Assembly: GCF_003966695.1 (NCBI RefSeq)
Contig: NZ_AP018828.1
Span: 898,001-962,000 of the forward strand
DNA: 64,000 bases
Reading direction: 5' to 3'
Origin: Asticcacaulis excentricus
GTDB lineage: Bacteria; Pseudomonadota; Alphaproteobacteria; Caulobacterales; Caulobacteraceae
A model generated the notes under the pieces. The model did not search any database and was not told the origin of the DNA. It worked only from the letters and a program-made list of their open reading frames with translations. Every line of letters starts with the position of its first letter. Position 1 is the first letter of the stretch. The translations under genes and the position numbers were made by a program. Shown here in pieces: positions 52,381-61,543 of this stretch.

Positions 52381-55044
52381 TTACTTTGCCGAAATGGCGG
52401 CTTGCGCGGCGGCAAGACGCGCCACCGGCACGCGGTAGGGCGAGCACGACACGTAGTCGAGCCCGACCTTTTGACAGAAAGCAATCGAGGCCGGATCGCC
52501 GCCATGTTCGCCGCAGATGCCGAGCTTGATGTCCGGGCGCGTCGTGCGGCCCTTGGTGCGGGCGATGTCGATCAGTTGCCCCACGCCGTCCGGATCGAGG
52601 CTGACGAAGGGGTCCTTCTCGAAAATACCCTTTTCGATATAGGGGTTGAGGAAGCGGCCCGAGTCGTCACGGCTGATGCCGTAGGTGGTCTGGGTCAGAT
52701 CGTTGGTACCAAACGAGAAGAATTCCGCCGTCTCGGCCAGCTTGTCGGCCAGCAGTGCAGCACGCGGCAGCTCGATCATGGTGCCGACCTTATAGGCTAC
52801 CTCGGCCCCGCGCGCCTTGAGCACGCCTTCGGCAATGGCCTTGGTCATGGCGACCAGCTTGGCCATTTCTTCCTTCGTGGCCACCAGCGGGTGCATGATG
52901 TCCGGCTGCGGGTCAAAGCCTTCGGCCTTCACGTCGCAGGCAGCTTCAAAAATCGCCGTCACCTGCATTTCGTAGATTTCCGGGAAGGTGATGCCCAGAC
53001 GGCAGCCGCGCCAGCCCAGCATGGGGTTGGTTTCCGACAGTTCCTTGGTGCGCTTCAGGAGTTTTTCCTCCGGCACTTCCGCGGCTTCGGCCACCAGCTT
53101 GATGTCTTCCGGCGTGTGCGGCAGGAACTCATGCAGCGGCGGATCGAGCAGGCGGATGGTCACCGGCAGGCCGTTCATGATCTTGAACAGCTCAACAAAA
53201 TCGGCCTTCTGCATGGGCAGGATTTTGGCCAAAGCCTTGCGGCGACCGGCTTCGTCATCGGCGAGGATCATTTCACGCACGGCGCTGATACGGTCTTCGT
53301 CGAAGAACATATGCTCGGTACGACACAGCCCGATGCCTTCGGCGCCGAAGCCGATGGCGGTCCGCGCATCCGCCGGGGTTTCAGCATTGGTCAGCACCTT
53401 CAGCGTGCGGAATTTGTCGGCCCAACTCATAATCTGATGGAAGTCGTCCGAGAATTCCGGCTCGATCATGCGGATGGAGCCTTTGAATACTTCGCCGCTG
53501 GAGCCATCGAGCGTCACAATGTCCCCGAAGCGGAAGGTCTGACCGCGCGCGCTGAATTCGCCGCGCTCGGTCGAAATGACCATTTCCCCGGCCCCGGATA
53601 CGCAGGGACGGCCCATGCCGCGCGCCACAACGGCGGCGTGCGAGGTCATACCGCCGCGCGCCGTGATAATCGCCTTGGCCGCGTGCATACCGTGGATGTC
53701 TTCGGGCGAGGTTTCATCGCGCACCAGAATGACGTCGTCGCCCGCCGCCGCCAGACGCACGGCGTCATCGGCGGTGAAGACGATCTTGCCGCAGGCCGCG
53801 CCCGGCGAGGCCGGCAGGCCGCGCGCGATCAGGGTGCGCTCGGCCTTGGGGTCCAGCATGGGGTGCAGAAGCTGATCCAGCGCGCCGGGATCGAGGCGCA
53901 TCAGCGCTTCCTGCGGCGTGATCAGACCTTCCTTGGCCATATCGACGGCGATTTTCAGCGCCGCGCGCGAGGTGCGCTTGGCATTGCGGGTTTGCAGCAT
54001 GAACAGCTTGCCCTGTTCGACCGTGAACTCCACATCCTGCACATCGCGGTAATGCTTTTCGAGCGTCTCAACGGTTGAGCGGAACTGCGCGAAGACCTCC
54101 GGCAGGGCCTCTTCCATCGAGGGGTTGCGCTCGCCCATCTCTTCGCGGGCTTTTTTTGTCAGGGTCTGCGGCGTGCGGATGCCCGCCACCACGTCTTCGC
54201 CCTGCGCATTGAGCAGGAATTCGCCGTAAAGGTTGTTGTCACCCGTCGAAGGGTTGCGCGTAAAGGCGACGCCGGTGGCCGAGGTGTCGCCCATATTGCC
54301 GAACACCATCGACTGAATATTGACAGCCGTGCCCCAGTCTTCGGGGATGTCGTGCATTTTGCGGTAGAATTTGGCGCGGTCGTTCATCCACGAACCGAAC
54401 ACGGCCTTGACTGCGCCCCACAACTGATCCTGTGGGTCCTGCGGGAAGTCGTGGCCCAGATCGGTCTTCACCTTGGCCTTATAGTCGGCGATGACGCGCT
54501 CCCAGTCCTTGGCCGTGATGTCGGTGTCCACCGTGACGCCCAGACGGTCCTTATGGTCGTCCAGAATGTCCTCAAAGCCGTGGTGGCTGACGCCCAGCAC
54601 GACGTTCGAGTACATGGTGATGAACCGGCGGTAGCAGTCGAGCGCGAAGCGGCGGTCACCCGTCAGGGCGGCAAGCCCTTCGACCGTCTGATCATTGAGG
54701 CCCAGATTGAGGACCGTATCCATCATGCCCGGCATCGACGCGCGCGCCCCCGAACGCACAGAAACCAGCAGCGGGTTTTCGACCGAGCCAAAGCCCTTGC
54801 CCGTCACGGCCTCCAGATTGGCCAGAGCGGTCTGCGCTTGCGCTTCCAGCCCGGCGGGGAAGGTCTTGTCGTTCTGATAGTAATGGACGCAGGCCTCGGT
54901 GGTGATGGTGAAACCCGCCGGCACCGGCAGGCCCAGGGACGACATTTCGGCCAGATTGGCCCCCTTGCCGCCCAGCAGGTTCTTCATCGAGGCATCGCCA
55001 TCGGCCTTACCGGCGGCAAATGCGTAAACCCATGACTTCGACAT
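52381..55044 (-). CDS. ppdK: Pyruvate, phosphate dikinase
   Basis: 887 residues, full length. It interconverts pyruvate, ATP and phosphate with phosphoenolpyruvate, AMP and pyrophosphate. The nucleotide-binding domain starts YAFAAGKADGDASMKNLLGG, then KGANLAEMSSLGLPVPAGFT. The phosphorylated His is in ARGGMTSHAAVVARGMGRPC. The C-terminal PEP/pyruvate barrel has GTNDLTQTTYGISRDD and LGICGEHGGDP. AGAGGG lies 7 bases before the ATG at 55044. Single-gene unit. Confidence 0.97.
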   Translation of the reverse strand: MSKSWVYAFAAGKADGDASMKNLLGGKGANLAEMSSLGLPVPAGFTITTEACVHYYQNDKTFPAGLEAQAQTALANLEAVTGKGFGSVENPLLVSVRSGARASMPGMMDTVLNLGLNDQTVEGLAALTGDRRFALDCYRRFITMYSNVVLGVSHHGFEDILDDHKDRLGVTVDTDITAKDWERVIADYKAKVKTDLGHDFPQDPQDQLWGAVKAVFGSWMNDRAKFYRKMHDIPEDWGTAVNIQSMVFGNMGDTSATGVAFTRNPSTGDNNLYGEFLLNAQGEDVVAGIRTPQTLTKKAREEMGERNPSMEEALPEVFAQFRSTVETLEKHYRDVQDVEFTVEQGKLFMLQTRNAKRTSRAALKIAVDMAKEGLITPQEALMRLDPGALDQLLHPMLDPKAERTLIARGLPASPGAACGKIVFTADDAVRLAAAGDDVILVRDETSPEDIHGMHAAKAIITARGGMTSHAAVVARGMGRPCVSGAGEMVISTERGEFSARGQTFRFGDIVTLDGSSGEVFKGSIRMIEPEFSDDFHQIMSWADKFRTLKVLTNAETPADARTAIGFGAEGIGLCRTEHMFFDEDRISAVREMILADDEAGRRKALAKILPMQKADFVELFKIMNGLPVTIRLLDPPLHEFLPHTPEDIKLVAEAAEVPEEKLLKRTKELSETNPMLGWRGCRLGITFPEIYEMQVTAIFEAACDVKAEGFDPQPDIMHPLVATKEEMAKLVAMTKAIAEGVLKARGAEVAYKVGTMIELPRAALLADKLAETAEFFSFGTNDLTQTTYGISRDDSGRFLNPYIEKGIFEKDPFVSLDPDGVGQLIDIARTKGRTTRPDIKLGICGEHGGDPASIAFCQKVGLDYVSCSPYRVPVARLAAAQAAISAK

Positions 55045-55373
55045 CGAAAATCCCTCTTTCCTCAATCAGATAGGCGTATCTGTTCACCCGACTGGCACGG
55101 CCGGATGCCAGAGCGATATGTCGAAAAGTGTGAGCGGTTTTCGACAAAAATATCGCGATAAAACAAAAATTTAAAGCGGGATGACGCTTCCATCCCGCTC
55201 TGAGGCCAAAGGTACACGCGCGCGCGAACTTTGCGGAATAAGTTTTTATGTAATTCGAAATGCAAAGCACCTCCCCTGATTTCAGGTGGGGTGGATTTTT
55301 GCCTGAAAGGCAAAAAGACGGTGGGGTTTAAAAACCCCTCCCCATCGCTGCGCGACAGGGAGGAGGATTAAAC
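55045..55373. other. Intergenic region upstream of ppdK with repeat cluster
   Basis: 329 bp without a credible gene. The part next to ppdK (55045-55260) is AT-richer and should hold its promoter; I cannot fix the boxes. At 55271-55371 lies a repeat cluster: CACCTCCCCTGA/TCAGGTGGGG, the perfect hairpin TTTTTGCC/GGCAAAAA (55292-55312), GGGGTTT/AAACCCC, and CCTCCCC...GGGAGG. The cluster sits just past the glyS stop and may end that transcript. Confidence 0.6.
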
Positions 55374-57683
55374 CTACGCCAGCTTCGACAGGTCGCCGAC
55401 ACCGTCAAACAGACACCGCAAGGCCGACAGCAGGCTCAGGCGGTTTTCGCGCTCAGCCGCCACGTCGGAATTGACCAGCACCCCGTCGAGGAAGGCATCG
55501 ACCGCCCCGCGCAAACCCGCCAGCTTGCCCAGCGCCTCTTCGAACTGTTCGGCGTCGATCAGCCGCTCCAGCACCGGCGTTAGGGCGATCACCTGCTGCG
55601 TCAGGACCGTTTCGACCTCCGGGGCACCGTTGAGCAGCTTGGGCTCAGCCGTCGGCAGAGCGCCCTTCTTCGCCTCGGCATTGAGGATATTGGCCACGCG
55701 CGTATAGGCGGCCTGAAGCTCAGCCCCCGCCGGCGTCGCCAGCACGCTTTCCAGCGCCTTGATGCGCGCCACGGTGCGCACCATGTCGTCGTCCTTGACC
55801 GCAAACCCGGCCTCAACCACGTCAAAACGCACGCCTTCATCCTTCAGCATGACCTTCAGGCGATCGGCGAAGAAGTCGGCAAACTCCGCCGACACCGCGC
55901 GGAAATCGCGGAAGGTGAGCAGAGCGTTATCGACCTTGGGCGTGTTGGTGACATGCTCGAATTGCAGGTCCAGATCGTAGTCGCGGTCGGTCGGGATGAC
56001 AAAGACCGGGCTTTCGAGCAGACCGGCGCGGAAATCGCGCAGATAGTTGTCATAGACCTCGGTTTCACCCTCGGCCCAGCGCGGGCCGGCCGAACCGCGC
56101 CAGTTATCCGTATCGACATAGACCGCGCGGCCTTCGCCCGCATAGATCAGCAGCGACTGATACCAGGCGGCGACCAGTTCCGACAGAGAGGCGCGCACAT
56201 TGTGCTGACGCAGGATGCGCAAAATCCCCAGAGCGGCACGACGCAGGGCATAGGGGTCTTTGGAACCGGTGGGCTTTTCGTCGATGGCAAAGAAACCGAC
56301 CAGCGTGTCGATCTTGTCGGCCAGAGCCACGGCCGCTGACACCGCGCCTTCGGGCACCGAGTCCGAGGGGCCCTGCGGCTTATAATGTTCGCGGATGGCT
56401 TCGGCCACATCGCCGGGCAGCCTGGCCGCTTCGGCGTAATAACCGCCCATAACCCCTTGAAGCTCCGGGAATTCCCCGACCATGTAGGAGGCCAGATCGG
56501 CCTTGGCCAGATGCGCGGCTTGCGTGGCCAGCGACACGTCGGCCTTGACCAGAGGCGCAATGACTTGCGCCAGCGCTTCGATGCGCGCCACGCGCTGCGC
56601 CATCGTGCCCAGTTTGGCGTGGAAGGTCACGCCGTTCAGCTTTTGCAGCCAGGCGTCAAAATTACCTTTGCGATTGTCTTCGGACCAGAAGAAGACGCCG
56701 TCCGACAGACGCGCCGACAACACCTTGGCATTGCCGCGGCGGATTTCTGCCCCGCCGTCGCTGGCCACCTGATTGGCGACGATGACGAACTTCGCCGCCA
56801 TCTTTCCGGTCGAAAGATCGCGCACGGCGAAGTATTTCTGGTGCGTGCGCATCGAGGTCTTGATGACCTCCGGCGGCAGGCTGAGGAATTTCGGGTCCAT
56901 ATCGCCCAGCAGCGGCGTCGGCCATTCATTGAGGCCGGCCACCTCTTCCAGCAGGCCATGATCGTCCATCAGGGCGCAGCCCGCGGTGGCGCAGGCTTCA
57001 TTGGCCTTATCCAGAATCAAGGATTGACGCTCAATGTGGTCGAGGATGACGAAGTTATCACGCAGCTTCTGCTGATAATCGGCGAAGTCCTTGACGGCAA
57101 GGGCTTCTCCGGAGGACAGGACGCGATGGCCTTGCGTCAGGTCGCCCGATGTGACGCCACCGACGCTCAGCGGAATGACCTGACCATCGAACAGGAACAG
57201 GATGCGCTTTAACGGGCGCACCCAGCGGAAGCTCGACGTGCCTGAGCGCATCGACTTGGGCCACGGGAAGTTGAGGATGACGTCCTCAAGAATGCCGGGG
57301 AGTAGTTCTGCCGTTTTAAGCGCGTCTTTGCGTTTTATGGCAACCCAGACACCATTGACATCCATCAATTCGTCTTGGGTCATTCCGACTTTGCGAAGGA
57401 AACCATCTATTGCCTGTTGAGGAGCACCAACCTTGGGACCTTTAATTTCCTCTGTTGTCGCAACGGTTTCAGTGGCAAGCCCATCAACAACCAAGGCTAA
57501 GCGCCGCGGTCCGACATAAGTGCGAATTTCGTATGTCTTATTTTGAGCGACATCAAAGCTCGCATCATCCAAGCCAGCCTTATAAAGGCCCTGTTGGAAC
57601 AGGCGTTCAAAATCACGCGCGGCCTGAAGCTGCATGCGCGCCGGGATTTCTTCTGAAAAAAGTTCGATAAGTAACTGAGCCAT
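55374..57683 (-). CDS. glyS: Glycyl-tRNA synthetase beta subunit
   Basis: 769 residues, nearly 10% longer than the ~690-residue enterobacterial form. It starts MAQLLIELFSEEIPARMQLQ, and has GWPTPL-like family blocks (LNEWPTPLLGDMDPKFLSLP, MRTHQKYFAVRD) and a C-terminal anticodon-binding helical domain. With GlyQ it charges tRNA-Gly. The ATG lies 5 bp after glyQ with no Shine-Dalgarno, so it is translated by coupling. The first ~125 codons (57301-57660) are about 50% GC by my count, against about 62% just after. Confidence 0.95.
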   Translation of the reverse strand: MAQLLIELFSEEIPARMQLQAARDFERLFQQGLYKAGLDDASFDVAQNKTYEIRTYVGPRRLALVVDGLATETVATTEEIKGPKVGAPQQAIDGFLRKVGMTQDELMDVNGVWVAIKRKDALKTAELLPGILEDVILNFPWPKSMRSGTSSFRWVRPLKRILFLFDGQVIPLSVGGVTSGDLTQGHRVLSSGEALAVKDFADYQQKLRDNFVILDHIERQSLILDKANEACATAGCALMDDHGLLEEVAGLNEWPTPLLGDMDPKFLSLPPEVIKTSMRTHQKYFAVRDLSTGKMAAKFVIVANQVASDGGAEIRRGNAKVLSARLSDGVFFWSEDNRKGNFDAWLQKLNGVTFHAKLGTMAQRVARIEALAQVIAPLVKADVSLATQAAHLAKADLASYMVGEFPELQGVMGGYYAEAARLPGDVAEAIREHYKPQGPSDSVPEGAVSAAVALADKIDTLVGFFAIDEKPTGSKDPYALRRAALGILRILRQHNVRASLSELVAAWYQSLLIYAGEGRAVYVDTDNWRGSAGPRWAEGETEVYDNYLRDFRAGLLESPVFVIPTDRDYDLDLQFEHVTNTPKVDNALLTFRDFRAVSAEFADFFADRLKVMLKDEGVRFDVVEAGFAVKDDDMVRTVARIKALESVLATPAGAELQAAYTRVANILNAEAKKGALPTAEPKLLNGAPEVETVLTQQVIALTPVLERLIDAEQFEEALGKLAGLRGAVDAFLDGVLVNSDVAAERENRLSLLSALRCLFDGVGDLSKLA

Positions 57684-57688
57684 TTGTG

Positions 57689-58573
57689 TTATCTAGCTTC
57701 TTCTTGTGCGGCCCATTCAAGCGCGCAGGCCTTACAGAGGTCGCGGATGCGGCCGATATAGGATTGCCGTTCGGCCACCGCGATGGCGCCGCGCGCATCC
57801 ATCAGGTTGAACAGGTGCGAGGCCTTCAGCACGTGGTCGTAGGCCGGCAGGACCAGCTTATAGCCCAGACTGTTTTCGGTATTGAGGATGCGCAGAACGT
57901 TGCGCTCCATGTCCTCAAACTGGCGCTTAAGCGTCGCCACATCGGACGCTTCAAAGTTGAAGGCCGAAAACTGACGCTCCTGCTCCTTGAACACGTCGCC
58001 GTACTTCACGCCGTCAGTGTTGAATTTCAGATCATAGACATTATCGACGTTCTGAAGATACATGGCCAGACGCTCCAGCCCGTAGGTGAGTTCGCCCGAC
58101 ACCACATCGACTTCGATGCCGCCGACGCCCTGGAAATAGGTGTATTGCGTGACTTCCATGCCGTCGCACCACACTTCCCAGCCGAGGCCCCACGCGCCCA
58201 CGGTCGGGTTTTCCCAGTCGTCTTCGACGAAGCGGATGTCGTGCAGGGCGGTGTCGAGCCCGATGGCTTTCAGCGAGCCGAGATACAGTTCCTGAAGATT
58301 GTCCGGGTTCGGTTTCAGGATCACCTGATACTGATAATAGTGCTGAAGGCGGTTGGGGTTTTCGCCATAGCGGCCATCGACCGGACGGCGCGACGGCTGC
58401 ACATAGGCGGCCCTCCACGGCTTCTTGCCCAGCGCGCGCAGGACGGTGGCCGGATGCAGGGTGCCTGCGCCGACTTCGACGTCATAGGGCTGAAGGATCA
58501 CGCAGCCCTGCTGGCTCCAGTAATGGTGCAGGGTCAGGATAAGGTCCTGAAAGGACAGGGGCTCTTTGGTCAT
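57689..58573 (-). CDS. glyQ: Glycyl-tRNA synthetase alpha subunit
   Basis: 294 residues from the ATG at 58573 ([20 protein letters not shown]). The class II catalytic core is plain: [40 protein letters not shown] and [20 protein letters not shown]. It forms an alpha2beta2 enzyme with GlyS, encoded 5 bp downstream. The open frame continues upstream to 58630 but is unlike the family. Confidence 0.97.
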   Translation of the reverse strand: MTKEPLSFQDLILTLHHYWSQQGCVILQPYDVEVGAGTLHPATVLRALGKKPWRAAYVQPSRRPVDGRYGENPNRLQHYYQYQVILKPNPDNLQELYLGSLKAIGLDTALHDIRFVEDDWENPTVGAWGLGWEVWCDGMEVTQYTYFQGVGGIEVDVVSGELTYGLERLAMYLQNVDNVYDLKFNTDGVKYGDVFKEQERQFSAFNFEASDVATLKRQFEDMERNVLRILNTENSLGYKLVLPAYDHVLKASHLFNLMDARGAIAVAERQSYIGRIRDLCKACALEWAAQEEAR

Positions 58574-58724
58574 GTTCGAAAATGCCGGACTCCAGAATGG
58601 CCGCGAACATAGAGAGGTGCGTCCGGCCAAGCAAGGTTTGCACGGAAAGAAAACCTGTTCAGACGGCGGAGAATCGCTTTTTCTGTGCGTCTCCCCGCGA
58701 CTGGGGAGAGCGGGTTAAAGCCAA

Positions 58725-60029
58725 ATGTCCTCTGCCGATAAGCCCACCTTCCGCGACATCCTCCGCGCCCTGAAAACGCCCAATGCCTGGCTGCTGCTGG
58801 TGCTGGGCTTTTCGGCGGGCCTGCCCTTCCTGATGACCGGCGCGACGCTCGGCTTCTGGATGCGCGAGGAAGGGACAAGCCTGACCGTCATCGGCTATAT
58901 GGGCTGGATCAGCCTGTTTTACGGCTTCAAGGTCGTGTGGGCCCCGTGGATGGACAAGGTGCGCCTGCCGCTCCTGCACGCGCGGCTGGGGCAAAGGCGG
59001 TCCTTCATGCTGCTGGCACAGGGCGGGGTGATCCTCAGCCTGATCGGCATGGCCGCCATCGGCCCCACGGGGAATATCTGGGCCTTTGTCGCCGTGACCC
59101 TGCTGCTGGCCTTAAGCGCCGCCTCGCAGGAAATCGCCATCCACGCCTGGCGCATCGAGCAGACCGAGGGACAGGCACAGGAGGCGCTCAATCCGACAAT
59201 TTATTCCCTCGGCTATAAGGTCGCGGCCATCGTCTCCGGTTCGCTGATCCTTATTCCCGCAGACCAATTCGGCTGGCCGGCCACGGTAACCGGGCTGGCG
59301 GCGCTGATGCTGGTCGGTGTGGCCGCAACCCTAATTGCGCGGCCGTCGCGCGCCGAGGCCCTTACGCCGCCGGTGCCCTACAGCTTCGACACCTATGTCG
59401 TCGTGCCACTGAAAAGCTTTTTTCAGGAACATGCGGGACTGGCGTGGTGGGTGCTGGCGACCGTGGCGCTCTATCGCCTGCCCGACTATCTGATCGGGCC
59501 AGTGGCCGGGCCATTGTATAGCGACACCGGCCTCAGCAATGCCGATATCGCCTATGTGCGTTCGACCATCGGGCTGGCGGCCTCGTTCGCCGGGGTGGCG
59601 CTGGGCGGGGCGTGTCTTCTGTGGCTGGGGGTTGAGCGCGCCTTCTGGCTGGGGGCGGTGACCGGGCCTTTGTCCAATATCTGCTTTGCCCTGATGGCCG
59701 CGCATCCGGGGGATGTCACCGTGTTCGGCGGCACGCTGATCATCGACAACATCGCCAATGGCGTAGCCGAAACGGCCTTTATCGCCTTTCTAACGCGCCT
59801 TACGGTGAAGGAACACACCCTCACCCACTTTGCCCTGATGTATTCGGCGGCCGACCTGACCGGCAAGCTGCTGAAAGGCTTTTCGGGGCAGATCGTTGAT
59901 GGCCTGACGGCGACGCACGGCCTGTTCGGGGCCTATCAAATCTTCTTTATCGGCACGGCAGTGGCCGGGCTTCCCGCACTGAGTCTTTGCCTGATCCTGC
60001 GGCAGCGTGGCCTCTTCAAGACGGCCTGA
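58725..60029 (+). CDS. ampG: AmpG-like major facilitator permease
   Basis: 434 residues with about 12 membrane segments. The N-terminus (NAWLLLVLGFSAGLPFLMTG, FYGFKVVWAPWMDKVRLPLL, LGQRRSFMLLAQ) is the AmpG pattern. The segments LSAASQEIAIHAWRIEQTEG and FGGTLIIDNIANGVAETAFI are also typical. AmpG imports anhydromuropeptides for cell-wall recycling. No beta-lactamase or ampR gene is nearby. The ATG at 58725 lacks a strong Shine-Dalgarno. Confidence 0.88.
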   Translation: MSSADKPTFRDILRALKTPNAWLLLVLGFSAGLPFLMTGATLGFWMREEGTSLTVIGYMGWISLFYGFKVVWAPWMDKVRLPLLHARLGQRRSFMLLAQGGVILSLIGMAAIGPTGNIWAFVAVTLLLALSAASQEIAIHAWRIEQTEGQAQEALNPTIYSLGYKVAAIVSGSLILIPADQFGWPATVTGLAALMLVGVAATLIARPSRAEALTPPVPYSFDTYVVVPLKSFFQEHAGLAWWVLATVALYRLPDYLIGPVAGPLYSDTGLSNADIAYVRSTIGLAASFAGVALGGACLLWLGVERAFWLGAVTGPLSNICFALMAAHPGDVTVFGGTLIIDNIANGVAETAFIAFLTRLTVKEHTLTHFALMYSAADLTGKLLKGFSGQIVDGLTATHGLFGAYQIFFIGTAVAGLPALSLCLILRQRGLFKTA

Positions 60030-60078
60030 GACAGGCGTATACTCACTGTCCCAAAGGTCGCGACACAGGGACGACGCC

Positions 60079-60486
60079 ATGATCCGCAACACCTTCATCG
60101 CCATCGCCGAAGACTCGAAACACCGCATGGGGCTCGAACCGCCCCGCCGTGACGGCCCGCCGACCCTGGCGCGGTTGCATTATGAGCTGTTGTCGGAACA
60201 TCCCTACGAACTGACTCTGGATGATCTGAACTTTACCGTCCATTGCCTGAAATACGGCCTTGATACAGCGGATCAGCAGGCGCGCGCGACGTTTCTCTCC
60301 AAAGGGCACCCGTGTATGCGCGCCTCGCCCCTGACCAGGACCTATGGCTTCGGGGCGCATTATAATCACGCGGGCAAGATCGCGCTTTATCCTGCGGATT
60401 CTGTCGCTTATCGGAAATTTCTCAAAGACCCGGAGGTCCGCGTCGAAAAAGCCATGCGCAGCAAACGCGCGGTGGAGATGGTTTAA
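60079..60486 (+). CDS. DUF6157 family protein
   Basis: 135 residues from the ATG at 60079. The family pattern is present: NTFIAIAEDSKHRMGLEPP, TLARLHYELLSEHPYELT, FLSKGHPCMRASPLTRTYGF and GKIALYPADS. Function unknown; the Cys in GHPCMRASPL is well placed to be catalytic or metal-binding. It starts 49 bp after ampG and may be read with it. Confidence 0.82.
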   Translation: MIRNTFIAIAEDSKHRMGLEPPRRDGPPTLARLHYELLSEHPYELTLDDLNFTVHCLKYGLDTADQQARATFLSKGHPCMRASPLTRTYGFGAHYNHAGKIALYPADSVAYRKFLKDPEVRVEKAMRSKRAVEMV

Positions 60487-60518
60487 GCCCTCTTCACAGA
60501 TGGCCACAGTTTAGAAGA

Positions 60519-60628
60519 AACCACAGGTTACACAGATTTCACGGATTATCCGTTTTCAGCGTCTGAGTGCGGAGGCCACGCAAACCGGCGCGCAGCGCCC
60601 CTCTGTGAAATCTGTGGAATCTGTGGTT
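60519..60628. repeat. 110-bp palindromic element with 24-bp arms
   Basis: The arms (60519-60542 and 60605-60628) pair at 22 of 24 positions; they are built of CACAGATTTCAC and CTGTGG words. The 62-bp spacer includes GGCGCGCAGCGCC, close to the core GGCGCGTAGCGCC of the element at 50668-50786. No ORF. The region from 60487 to 60697 holds nothing else I can name, apart from further ATCTGTGG words around 60500 and 60680. Confidence 0.75.
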
Positions 60629-60697
60629 CCCAAAACCCGGTCCTCCCCACGGGATGACATGGCATTGACCAGATGTCATCTGTGGCTATCTGTGGGC

Positions 60698-61543
60698 TCA
60701 CTTCAGCGTACAGGCCCGCACCCACGCCTTTGGCCAGTCGGCGCGCAGTCGAGCCGCCAGGGTTTCGGCCTCGCTCAAGGTCTCGCACAGGGCAAAACAG
60801 GTCGCCCCCGATCCCGACATGCGGGCAAAGCGTGTCTCAGGCTGCGCGCGTAAAGACGCCAGCACTTCACCGATCACCGGCACCAGACGGATGGCGGGCG
60901 CTTCCAGATCGTTACGGGTGGTAGCGAGGTCGTCGATCAGGTCGTATCCCCGCCACTGCGTGTCAACAGGGGCAAATTCCGCTGCCGCATCATAGGCCTT
61001 GAAAACCGCCGGTGTCGGACACTCGACTCCCGGATTGATCAGCACAGCGGGCAAGGGCGGCAATGTGACCGGCGTCAATCGCTCGCCATAACCTTCGGCA
61101 ATCGACGCCTGAGCCCGCAGGCACATCACGCCGTCAGCCCCTGTCTCCGCCGCCATGAAGGACAGGGCGTCGTCAGTCACCTCCGGCGCGCAGGCTTCGC
61201 GCAACAGGTGCAACACCGCCCCGGCATCAGCGCTGCCCCCGCCCACGCCTGAGGCTAAAGGGAGGTTTTTGGTCAGGTAGAAATCGTGGTTATCCACGCG
61301 CACGCCCGTTGCCGCCTCAAACCGCCGGACGGCCTTGAGAACCAGATTGTCCTCGCCCGTGCTCAAACCCTGCCCGAACGGCCCGTCGATGAACAGCCGC
61401 CCCTCACCCGGCGTCAGGCTTACCTCATCGCCATAGTCGGCAAAGACCACCAGACTGCGCAGGGGATGATAGCCCCGGTGATCCGGGGCGGCGACGTGCA
61501 GATAGAGATTGACCTTGGCCGGGGCCAGCCGCGACCGCTTCAT
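60698..61543 (-). CDS. ispE: 4-diphosphocytidyl-2-C-methyl-D-erythritol kinase
   Basis: 281 residues, a GHMP kinase of the MEP isoprenoid pathway. Motif 1 is LAPAKVNLYLHVAAPDHRGYHPL (shown here in part: APAKVNLYLHV), the ATP loop LPLASGVGGGSADAGAVLHL, and motif 3 ARMSGSGATCFAL. Its ATG overlaps the stop of the upstream TPR gene by 4 bases (ATGA), so it is translated by coupling. Confidence 0.95.
   Translation of the reverse strand: MKRSRLAPAKVNLYLHVAAPDHRGYHPLRSLVVFADYGDEVSLTPGEGRLFIDGPFGQGLSTGEDNLVLKAVRRFEAATGVRVDNHDFYLTKNLPLASGVGGGSADAGAVLHLLREACAPEVTDDALSFMAAETGADGVMCLRAQASIAEGYGERLTPVTLPPLPAVLINPGVECPTPAVFKAYDAAAEFAPVDTQWRGYDLIDDLATTRNDLEAPAIRLVPVIGEVLASLRAQPETRFARMSGSGATCFALCETLSEAETLAARLRADWPKAWVRACTLK

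Noticed and set aside
52402-54078. 558-residue open frame opposite ppdK
   Set aside because: Shadow of pyruvate phosphate dikinase; His/Arg/Gln-rich composition without domains.
55062-55313. 83-residue minus-strand open frame upstream of ppdK
   Set aside because: It runs through the repeat cluster and the likely ppdK promoter, with no family similarity.
57689-58612. Plus-strand open frame opposite glyQ
   Set aside because: Shadow of the glycyl-tRNA synthetase alpha subunit, which is clearly coding on the minus strand.
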